A DNA stretch of 7,133 nucleotides from Clostridia bacterium. Its GTDB lineage: Bacteria > Bacillota > Clostridia > Lachnospirales > CAG-274. This document shows positions 1 to 5,482 of the stretch, piece after piece. Position numbers and translations under genes: made by a program. The DNA lies in contig JAUNPM010000080.1 in assembly GCA_030536675.1 (NCBI GenBank), forward strand, positions 1 to 7,133, in the 5' to 3' direction. Position 1 is the first letter of the stretch. The number at the start of each line of letters is the position of its first letter. The notes under the pieces are model-generated. The model was not told the DNA's origin and made no database searches. It saw nothing but the letters and a program-made list of their open reading frames with translations.

Positions 1-1
1 C

Positions 2-223
2 ACTCTTGCCCTTATGTACTGGGGCGCCTCTATAATGTGGTTTACTGATTCATTATTTGAATATGCCGAGCTTCACTCACAATTTTTCACACCCGACATT
101 GAAAGTATGATAAACGACAGCTATTTGGGACTTTCCGCAGTAGCCTTAGGTCTTATTATTTGGCTTGTTATACTTCTTTCAAAGGATCCCAACGGTGTTT
201 TAAAAAGAGCACTTTCAAAATAA
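2..223 (+). CDS. C-terminal end of an unidentified membrane protein (5' truncated by window edge)
   Basis: The reading frame is open from the left edge (codons for T-L-A-L precede the first Met at 14). No Shine-Dalgarno sequence precedes that Met, so it is probably internal and the gene starts outside the window. The visible 73 residues hold two hydrophobic stretches. One is at the edge (about TLALMYWGASIMWF) and one is GLSAVALGLIIWLVILL. An acidic, aromatic linker (DSLFEYAELHSQFF...) separates them, and the protein ends in a short basic tail (KDPNGVLKRALSK). This suggests an integral membrane protein with a cytoplasmic basic C-terminus. I do not recognise the family and assign no function. 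A strong terminator starts 10 nt after the stop codon, so this is the last gene of its transcription unit, converging on amtB-glnK. Confidence 0.7.
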   Translation, partial: TLALMYWGASIMWFTDSLFEYAELHSQFFTPDIESMINDSYLGLSAVALGLIIWLVILLSKDPNGVLKRALSK

Positions 224-226
224 AAG

Positions 227-268
227 CAAAAAACTTCCGCAAAAGTAATAATTGCGGAAGTCTTTTTT
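227..268. terminator. Bidirectional intrinsic terminator between the membrane-protein gene and glnK
   Basis: There is a perfect 10-bp inverted repeat, ACTTCCGCAA (233-242) and TTGCGGAAGT (252-261), around a 9-nt loop. On the plus strand it is followed by CTTTTTTA. On the minus strand it is followed by TTTTTTGCTTTT. The same stem can therefore stop both the leftward amtB-glnK transcript (glnK stop codon 25 nt away) and the rightward truncated gene (stop codon 9 nt away). Confidence 0.9.
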
Positions 269-286
269 ACCTTATAACTAATTATA

Positions 287-646
287 TCAATTGTTTTTTT
301 GTGGCTGTATAGCGTCAAAGCCCGTTTCCTTAGTTCTTATTCTCACAGCGCTTTTTATTTCATATGAAAATATTTTTCCGTCCCCTGGATTTCCCGTATA
401 AGCCGCCCTTTGAATGGCGTCGATTGTTTTCTCCTCCCATTCCTCACTTGAAACCACGATCTCAAACTTGATCTTTGGAAGCATATTTATATCCACTTGG
501 TGTCCTCTTACATATTCCACATAGCCCTTTTGAGTACCGCAGCCCATAACCTGATACACGGTTATGCCGTTTACTTCAATATCCTGCAAAGCCTTTTTAA
601 CATCTTCAAATTTATCTTCTCTTACAATAGCCTCAATTTTTATCAT
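287..646 (-). CDS. glnK: PII nitrogen-regulatory protein, AmtB-linked (GlnK/GlnB family)
   Basis: This 119-aa protein is close to the usual 112-aa PII length, with a short Q-rich tail. The family pattern is visible: N-terminal MIKIEAIVREDKFEDVKKAL, the T-loop region G35-C-G-T-Q-K-G-Y-V-E-Y-V-R-G48, the strand LPKIKFEIVV (56-65), and the nucleotide-binding B-loop TGNPGDGKIF (84-93) with R102 and R104 for ATP phosphate contacts. In the family, PII trimers sense ATP/ADP and 2-oxoglutarate and plug AmtB when nitrogen is plentiful. Aligned to E. coli GlnB, the positions of Tyr46 and Tyr51 are Val46 and Val51, so canonical uridylylation or adenylylation is not possible here (Tyr45 is one residue off). 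The gene sits 15 nt after amtB and has its own GGAGGG ribosome site 8 nt before the ATG, so it is almost certainly co-transcribed with amtB. I use glnK rather than glnB because of the amtB linkage. Confidence 0.93.
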   Translation of the reverse strand: MIKIEAIVREDKFEDVKKALQDIEVNGITVYQVMGCGTQKGYVEYVRGHQVDINMLPKIKFEIVVSSEEWEEKTIDAIQRAAYTGNPGDGKIFSYEIKSAVRIRTKETGFDAIQPQKNN

Positions 647-661
647 TTTAATTACCCTCCA

Positions 662-1909
662 TTAATCAAAACCGTTAAATGACGGATATGCCGTTTCATT
701 GTGCTCTGACTTGTCAAGACCGATAAGCTCCTCTCTCTTGCTTACACGCAAAGGAGTAAATATTCTTGTAATGCCCGCACATATTAAAGTACCTATAACA
801 GCAATAACAATTGTTATTATAATACTTATTACCTGTGCCGTAAAGAGCCTTGTTTCACCAAACACAAGACCGTCCCATTCCGCAGCCGCATTTATTGAAT
901 TCATACCGAATATACCCGTAGCAATGCCGCCCCAAATACCGCCTATGCCGTGACAGCCGAAAGCGTCCAATGCGTCATCATAGCCAAACCTTTTCTTAAC
1001 AAAGGCTATCATACAATAGCAAATTGGAGAAACAACAATACCTATTATAACAGCAGCCCACATAGGCACAAATCCCGCTCCGGGAGTAATTGCAACAAGT
1101 CCCGCAACCATACCGGTAGCCGCACCTACAAGAGAAGGCTTGCCGTTATGCATCACCTCTATTAGCATCCAGGAAACAATAGCGGCACCGCAGGAAGCGG
1201 CAGTTGTCATAAATGCGTGAGCCGCAAGCCCGTTTGCACCAAGTGCACTTCCTGCATTAAAGCCGAACCAGCCAAAGAGAAGCACACAAGCCCCAAAGGC
1301 AACCATAGGAATGTTATGTATTCTGTAAGACTGAGTTTCAAAGCCCTCTCTTTTTCCAAGTATAATGCTTAAAACAAGAGCGCTTATACCTGAGCTTATG
1401 TGAACAACGTTTCCGCCTGCAAAGTCAACGGAATGAAGCCAGCCTGTTCCCAAAAGACCGCCCTCACCCCAAACCATATGTGCCATAGGGTAATAAACAA
1501 CAAATGACCACAAGACCATAAATATAAACATTGCCTTAAATTTCATTCTGCCTGCCGTAGCTCCCGTAATAAGAGCAGGTGTAATAATGGCAAACATCAT
1601 CTGAAAGCCCGCAAAAGCAAGGTTAGGTATTGTGTCCGCATAAGGTCCGGGCTCCATACCCACATTTTTAAAGCCTATCCAGTCAAGATTTCCTATAATT
1701 CCCGCCGTATTTCCACTGAAAGCAAGGGAATAGCCGAACAATACCCAAAGGACTATTGCAACTCCCACAAGAAAGACAGATGACATCATAGTGTTCACAA
1801 CATTTTTTCTTCTTACCAGTCCACCGTAAAACAAAGCCAGCCCCGGTGTCATAAAAAACACAAAAGCGGCACATATAAGCATAAAGCCCGTATCTCCTGA
1901 ATTTACCAT
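662..1909 (-). CDS. amtB: Ammonium transporter, Amt/Rh family
   Basis: This 415-aa polytopic membrane protein matches mature AmtB in length. It starts directly with NSGDTGFMLICAAFVFFMTPGLA, with no separate signal peptide. The conducting-site residues are all present: outer Phe gate F106 (FQMMFAIITPALI) and F217 (GWFGFNAGS), recruitment residues W147 (PMAHMVWG) and S221, D162 (HSVDFAGGNVVH), and the pore twin histidines H170 and H320 (DAFGCHGIGGIWGG). These positions fit E. coli mature numbering within about two residues. In the family, Amt trimers move ammonium into the cell when it is scarce and are blocked by PII, which is encoded next in the operon. The ATG at 1909 is supported by AGGAGG (1923-1918) 8 nt upstream. 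The leader between promoter and start codon is about 150 nt and carries a terminator-like hairpin, suggesting control of read-through. The protein looks intact. Confidence 0.96.
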   Translation of the reverse strand: MVNSGDTGFMLICAAFVFFMTPGLALFYGGLVRRKNVVNTMMSSVFLVGVAIVLWVLFGYSLAFSGNTAGIIGNLDWIGFKNVGMEPGPYADTIPNLAFAGFQMMFAIITPALITGATAGRMKFKAMFIFMVLWSFVVYYPMAHMVWGEGGLLGTGWLHSVDFAGGNVVHISSGISALVLSIILGKREGFETQSYRIHNIPMVAFGACVLLFGWFGFNAGSALGANGLAAHAFMTTAASCGAAIVSWMLIEVMHNGKPSLVGAATGMVAGLVAITPGAGFVPMWAAVIIGIVVSPICYCMIAFVKKRFGYDDALDAFGCHGIGGIWGGIATGIFGMNSINAAAEWDGLVFGETRLFTAQVISIIITIVIAVIGTLICAGITRIFTPLRVSKREELIGLDKSEHNETAYPSFNGFD

Positions 1910-1964
1910 TTTAAATTCCTCCTGAAATTTTTTATTGTTTAATTTTATAACCGGTTAATTATTT

Positions 1965-1993
1965 AAGCCCTGATACATTACAGCTCAAGGCTT
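1965..1993 (-). ncRNA. Leader hairpin H3 upstream of amtB
   Basis: In the minus-strand RNA, AAGCCUUGA (1993-1985) pairs with UCAGGGCUU (1973-1965) as a 9-bp stem with one U-G wobble and an 11-nt loop. The same DNA read on the plus strand would have a C/A mismatch at that position, so the structure favours the amtB-sense transcript. It lies about 55 nt before the amtB start codon. It has no U-run and so is not a terminator. Its role is unknown. Confidence 0.45.
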
Positions 1994-2023
1994 TTGTCCT
2001 AAAATTTGTGCTTTAAGACAAAA
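1992..2023 (-). ncRNA. Leader hairpin H2, whose 5' arm includes part of the terminator U-tract
   Basis: In minus-strand RNA, UUUUGUCUUAAA (2023-2012) pairs with UUUAGGACAAAA (2003-1992), with a single U-G wobble and an 8-nt loop GCACAAAU. The first four bases are the last four U residues of the U-tract that follows hairpin H1, so the tail of the terminator is itself capable of pairing downstream. It also abuts H3, sharing two A residues. This could affect RNA stability or release. That role is inferred from the fold alone. Confidence 0.45.
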
Positions 2024-2051
2024 AAAGATGCCTGCCCTGTGGGCAAACATC
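2020..2051 (-). terminator. Terminator-like attenuator hairpin (H1) at the very 5' end of the amtB transcript
   Basis: In minus-strand RNA, GAUGUUUGCCC (2051-2041) pairs with GGGCAGGCAUC (2037-2027) over 11 bp, closed by an ACA triloop and followed directly by seven U residues (2026-2020). Two of the pairs are U-G. On the plus strand those positions become C/A mismatches and no T-run follows, so the terminator is specific to amtB-direction transcription. No minus-strand gene lies between the promoter and this hairpin, so it cannot be the end of an upstream gene. It would release an RNA of roughly 39 nt unless read through. This is consistent with conditional antitermination of amtB-glnK. The controlling factor is not visible. 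Confidence 0.7.
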
Positions 2052-2064
2052 CTTGTTTATTTGT

Positions 2065-2093
2065 ATTATAGCACAACAAAAATCACAAGTCAA
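2065..2093 (-). promoter_or_regulatory. Near-consensus housekeeping sigma promoter for amtB-glnK
   Basis: Read on the minus strand: TTGACT (2093-2088), a 17-nt spacer, then a perfect TATAAT (2070-2065). This is one mismatch from the ideal -35/-10 pair with the optimal spacing. Transcription should begin near 2058, only about 7 nt before hairpin H1. The promoter looks constitutively strong, so control probably acts after initiation (the H1 terminator) or through an upstream-bound protein. Confidence 0.85.
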
Positions 2094-2133
2094 CGCTTAA
2101 TTTAATATATTGCACATTTTTTTGCGTTATATC

Positions 2134-2150
2134 ACACATAGCTTTTGTGT
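2134..2150. promoter_or_regulatory. Short dyad in the divergent intergenic region, possible operator
   Basis: ACACA (2134-2138) and TGTGT (2146-2150) form an inverted repeat with a 7-bp centre, about 84 bp upstream of the predicted amtB start point. It matches no operator I can name. GlnR/TnrA (TGTNA-N7-TNACA) and CcpA cre consensus do not fit. In DNA this AT-rich a 5-bp dyad can arise by chance, so this is only a candidate. Confidence 0.2.
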
Positions 2151-2166
2151 TAAGTGTATCTCCCCT

Positions 2167-2195
2167 TTGTGACTTATGAAATTTCTACATATTAT
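2167..2195 (+). promoter_or_regulatory. Candidate upstream promoter for the uxa operon
   Basis: TTGTGA (2167-2172), a 17-nt spacer, then TATTAT (2190-2195), giving a leader of roughly 115 nt before uxaB. Each hexamer has one or two mismatches to consensus, and AT-rich DNA yields such pairs easily. The divergent strand has a far better promoter, so this is a weak call. Confidence 0.3.
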
Positions 2196-2246
2196 AAAAC
2201 TTTCCTGTCTTTATTTATTTTTTATAATTTTTTCATCAAATAATTA

Positions 2247-2275
2247 TTGATTTTGTATCTATTTTATAGTATTAT
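2247..2275 (+). promoter_or_regulatory. Candidate proximal promoter for the uxa operon
   Basis: TTGATT (2247-2252), a 17-nt spacer, then TATTAT (2270-2275), which would start transcription near 2282, about 37 nt before uxaB. The -35 overlaps a 10-bp palindrome AATAATTATT (2239-2248) and an ATCAA-N7-TTGAT dyad (2235-2251), where a repressor could bind. A weak -35 would fit an inducible sugar-acid operon. This is inference from position and consensus only. Confidence 0.35.
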
Positions 2276-2318
2276 AGTATTAGGTAAATAATTTATTATA
2301 AAAACGGAGGTTATTCCA

Positions 2319-3866
2319 ATGGAAAAATTAAACAGACAACTTTTAACAAACGGCTTTAAGTTTAACGATGATTTAGCTAAGGGCAATGTTGCCGCTAAGC
2401 GTCCCGAAAAAGTAATTCAGTTTGGCGAGGGTAATTTCCTTCGTGCATTCGTTGATTATATGTTCGATGAAATTAATGCTCAGGGTTTATTTGACGGCGG
2501 AATTACACTTATTCAGCCTATTCCCGGCGGTGAATTTTTAAGAAATATCCTTAACGAACAGGAAGGTCTTTACACTCTTATTGCAAGAGGACGTGAAGAC
2601 GGCAAGGAGGTTGCGGCAAAAAGACTTATTACCTGTGTAAACAGATGTATCAATCCTTATGAAGATTTAGATACATACAATGCCTGCGCTGAAAATCCCG
2701 AGCTTAGATTTGTTGTTTCAAACACTACTGAAGCAGGTATTGCATGGGTAGAAGAAGATTATGTAACAGACAAGCCACAGGATTCCTTCCCTGCTAAGGT
2801 TACAAACTTCTTATACAGAAGATTTAAGGCATTTAACGGCGACAAGGACAAGGGTCTTGTTTTCATTCCATGCGAGCTTATTGATGACAACGGCAAAACA
2901 TTAAAGAAATATGTTGTAAAGCACGCAGAAGACTGGAAGCTTGGCGCAGACTTTGTTGACTGGATCGAAAACGCTTGTATATTCACAAGTACTCTTGTTG
3001 ACAGGATCGTTACAGGCTATCCTCGTGACGAAGCTAAGGAGCTTTGCGAGCAGTTCGGTTATGAAGACAATGCCATCGACACAAGTGAAATTTTCCACAC
3101 TTGGGTAATTGAAGGTCCCGCAGAGCTTGAAAAGGAGCTTCCTTTCCCTGCCGCAGGTCTTAAGGTTATTTTCACACCTGATGTTAAGCCTTATAAAAAG
3201 CGTAAGGTAAGAATACTTAACGGTGCTCACACTTGTTCAGTTTTAGGCGCTTTCCTTGCAGGTCACAATTTAGTAGGCGAATTAATGGCAGACAAGCTCT
3301 TCTATACTTACCTTGAAGATGCTCTTAACAACGAAATAATTCCTGCTATCACAAGCGAAGAGCTTACTCACGATGACTTAAAGGGCTTTGCCGATGCAGT
3401 ATTTGACAGATTCCAGAATCCGTTTATCAAGCATAAGCTTCTTGATATTTCTCTTAACTCAACTTCTAAGTTTGAGGCTCGTGTTCTTCACACAATTCAG
3501 GAATACTATGCTCAGAAGAAGGAGCTTCCTAAGATACTTACATTCTCCTTTGCAGCTTACCTTGCATTCTACCGCGGCACTGAGATCAAGGACGGCGCTT
3601 TGATCGGTCACAGAGGAGAAGAAGAATATCCTATCAGAGATAATGCTTCAGTTCTTGAATTTTACAAGGACGCTTGGACAGGTATCGACGTTACTGACAA
3701 GGCAGCTGTTGCAGACCTTGTTAAGAAGGTTTGCGCTAACAAGGACTTCTGGCTTGGCAGTGACCTTAACACTGAATTAGGCAATTTCCCTGAAGTTGTT
3801 GCCGACCACTTATACAATATCCTTAACAACGGTGTTGTATCTGAAGTTCAAAAGGTTTTAGAATAA
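2319..3866 (+). CDS. uxaB: Tagaturonate reductase (altronate oxidoreductase)
   Basis: This 515-aa protein belongs to the polyol-specific long-chain dehydrogenase family (mannitol dehydrogenase-like). It reduces D-tagaturonate to D-altronate with NADH in the cytoplasm. The N-terminal Rossmann signature is VIQFGEGNFLRAFVDYMFDEIN (FGEGNF at 35-40). VVSNTTEAGI, further on, is typical of the NAD domain. The catalytic motif KKRKVRILNGAHT gives K296, N301 and H304, the same K-N5-H3 spacing as the Lys/Asn/His triad described for Pseudomonas mannitol 2-dehydrogenase. Fructuronate reductase UxuB is the closest alternative. The neighbouring uxaA and uxaC favour UxaB, as does the FGEGNFLRAF form of the nucleotide motif. 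The ATG has GGAGG 8 nt upstream. It is the first gene of the operon, although it catalyses the second step, and looks intact. Confidence 0.92.
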   Translation: MEKLNRQLLTNGFKFNDDLAKGNVAAKRPEKVIQFGEGNFLRAFVDYMFDEINAQGLFDGGITLIQPIPGGEFLRNILNEQEGLYTLIARGREDGKEVAAKRLITCVNRCINPYEDLDTYNACAENPELRFVVSNTTEAGIAWVEEDYVTDKPQDSFPAKVTNFLYRRFKAFNGDKDKGLVFIPCELIDDNGKTLKKYVVKHAEDWKLGADFVDWIENACIFTSTLVDRIVTGYPRDEAKELCEQFGYEDNAIDTSEIFHTWVIEGPAELEKELPFPAAGLKVIFTPDVKPYKKRKVRILNGAHTCSVLGAFLAGHNLVGELMADKLFYTYLEDALNNEIIPAITSEELTHDDLKGFADAVFDRFQNPFIKHKLLDISLNSTSKFEARVLHTIQEYYAQKKELPKILTFSFAAYLAFYRGTEIKDGALIGHRGEEEYPIRDNASVLEFYKDAWTGIDVTDKAAVADLVKKVCANKDFWLGSDLNTELGNFPEVVADHLYNILNNGVVSEVQKVLE

Positions 3867-3900
3867 TTACCTTTTTAAAAACATTTACTCGGAGGATAAT

Positions 3901-5385
3901 ATGAATACAAACAATGCTATTAAAATAAATGATAATGATAACGTTGTTGTAGCCCTTCGCAGCATAACTGCCGGAGAAGAAGTTTTCGGTGTAAAGGCAG
4001 TTGAAAACATCGACAGGGGTCATAAAATGGCCCTTGTAGATGTTAAAGAGGGCGAGAACATTATTAAATACGGCTACCCTATCGGCCACGCAACAAAGGA
4101 CATCAAGGCAGGTCAGTGGGTGCACACTCACAACATTAAGACAAACCTTTCAGGTCTTTTGGAATACAGCTACGATCCACAGCTTAAGGACATTCCCGTT
4201 ACAAGAGAATCAGAGTTTATGGGATATGTTCGTAAGGACGGCTCAGTAGGCATAAGAAACGAAATTTGGATAGTAAATACAGTAGGCTGTGTAAACAGAA
4301 TTTCAGAGGCTATTGCCAAGGAAGCAAACAAGAGATTTGCAGGCAGAACAGACGGCATATTTACATTTACACACCCATTCGGCTGTTCTCAGTTAGGCTC
4401 AGACCTTGAAAACACACAGGATTTCCTTGCAGGTATGGTAAGACACCCTAATGCCGCAGGTGTTCTCGTATTAAGCTTAGGCTGTGAAAACAATAACTTA
4501 AACGAATTTAAGAAGGTTCTTGATAAGGACGGCTATGACGAAGAAAGAGTTAAGTTCCTTATTTGTCAGGAGCACGAGGACGAGGTGGAGGACGCTCTTG
4601 CAGAGATAGAAAAGCTTGTAGAGTATGCCGAAACCTTTAAGCAGGAGCCATGTCCCGCTTCAAAACTTGTTATCGGCTTAAAGTGCGGCGGTTCAGACGG
4701 TCTTTCAGGTATTACGGCTAATCCTCTTATAGGAAGAATTTCAGATATTATGGTAGCTCACGGCGGCACAACCATTCTTTCAGAGGTTCCCGAAATGTTC
4801 GGTGCCGAAACAATACTTATGAACAGATGCCAGACACCCGAGCTTTTTAAGCAGACAGTTGATTTAATAAATAACTTTAAATCCTATTTCATAAGATATA
4901 ATCAGGAAGTATATGAAAATCCTTCACCGGGCAACAAAAAAGGCGGTATAACCACTCTTGAGGACAAGTCCTTAGGCTGTACTCAAAAAGGCGGTACCTC
5001 AAATGTAAAGGGTGTTCTCGATTACTGTGAAAAGGTACACACACCGGGGCTTAACCTTTTAAGAGGACCTGGTAATGATATTGTGGCAATTTCAGGACTT
5101 ATGGCTTCAGGCTGTCACATTATACTTTTCTCTACAGGCAGAGGTACTCCCGTAGGCGCTCCCGTTCCTACAGTTAAAATCGCCACAAACTCAGAGCTTG
5201 CAGCAAGAAAGAGCAACTGGATAGACTGGAACGCAGGCAGACTTGTAGAGGATAAGGAAATGGATTCTTATGCCGAAGAATTTTTCCAATATATTCTTGA
5301 TGTAGCTTCAAACAAGATAAAAACAAAGAATGAAATAAATGACTACAGAGAAATATCTATTTTCAAAGACGGTGTAACATTATAA
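3901..5385 (+). CDS. uxaA: Altronate dehydratase, full-length (SAF plus catalytic domain)
   Basis: This 494-aa enzyme of the UxaA/GarD family removes water from D-altronate to give 2-keto-3-deoxy-D-gluconate. Both family parts are fused. An N-terminal SAF domain (about 10-85) ends in GQWVHTHNIKTNLSG, with H75 and H77. A C-terminal catalytic domain begins at GYVRKDGSVGIRNEIWIVNTVGCVN (108-132). Conserved blocks include HPFGCSQLGSD (158-168), LSLGCENNN (191-199), GLKCGGSDGLSG (259-270), EDKSLGCTQKGG (354-365) and STGRGTPVGAP (411-421). The Cys and His residues in these blocks are likely metal or active-site ligands, as family members need a divalent metal such as iron. Galactarate dehydratase GarD is a relative, but context fits altronate. 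It starts 34 nt after uxaB with GGAGG 5 nt before the ATG, indicating one mRNA. Confidence 0.94.
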   Translation: MNTNNAIKINDNDNVVVALRSITAGEEVFGVKAVENIDRGHKMALVDVKEGENIIKYGYPIGHATKDIKAGQWVHTHNIKTNLSGLLEYSYDPQLKDIPVTRESEFMGYVRKDGSVGIRNEIWIVNTVGCVNRISEAIAKEANKRFAGRTDGIFTFTHPFGCSQLGSDLENTQDFLAGMVRHPNAAGVLVLSLGCENNNLNEFKKVLDKDGYDEERVKFLICQEHEDEVEDALAEIEKLVEYAETFKQEPCPASKLVIGLKCGGSDGLSGITANPLIGRISDIMVAHGGTTILSEVPEMFGAETILMNRCQTPELFKQTVDLINNFKSYFIRYNQEVYENPSPGNKKGGITTLEDKSLGCTQKGGTSNVKGVLDYCEKVHTPGLNLLRGPGNDIVAISGLMASGCHIILFSTGRGTPVGAPVPTVKIATNSELAARKSNWIDWNAGRLVEDKEMDSYAEEFFQYILDVASNKIKTKNEINDYREISIFKDGVTL

Positions 5386-5400
5386 TTTGAAAATTCAAAT
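5385..5400. repeat. Short inverted repeat overlapping the uxaA stop codon
   Basis: ATTTGAA (5385-5391) and TTCAAAT (5394-5400) form a 16-bp near-perfect palindrome with a 2-bp centre, beginning on the last base of the uxaA stop codon. It could be a protein-binding site or a weak RNA hairpin. It has no G-C-rich stem and no T-run, so it is not a terminator. It is AT-rich and could be accidental. Confidence 0.35.
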
Positions 5401-5422
5401 TATTGTTATATACAAGAGTATC

Positions 5423-5440
5423 AGGCTGAATTATCAGCCT
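5423..5440 (+). other. Intergenic hairpin between uxaA and uxaC
   Basis: AGGCTGA (5423-5429) and TCAGCCT (5434-5440) form a perfect 7-bp stem around an ATTA loop, in the middle of the 97-nt gap between uxaA and uxaC. No T-run follows (CTTCTCCATT), so it is not a convincing terminator. Such hairpins within operons often mark mRNA processing or protect 3' ends, which would allow different levels of uxaC relative to uxaBA. That role is inferred. Confidence 0.5.
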
Positions 5441-5482
5441 CTTCTCCATTAAAAATTTTCAATCTACGGAGGATATTAAACA

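Noticed and set aside
497..682. Plus-strand frame opposite glnK
   Set aside because: It lies antisense to glnK and the amtB stop, with no ribosome binding site. It is explained by the composition of the real gene.
2020..2060. ANTAR-protein target RNA (dual hexaloop) in the amtB leader
   Set aside because: The first stem has an ACA triloop and the next loops are 8 and 11 nt. The A1/G4 hexaloop pair that defines these targets is not present.
2265..2280. Tandem TATAGTAT direct repeat upstream of uxaB
   Set aside because: Two copies of an AT-rich 8-mer overlap the candidate -10 region. It is too short and too compositionally biased to call as an operator.
2901..3230. 109-codon antisense frame within uxaB
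   Set aside because: It is fully opposite a well-supported gene, has no ribosome site, and its Cys-rich, low-complexity product resembles no known protein. It is a shadow frame.
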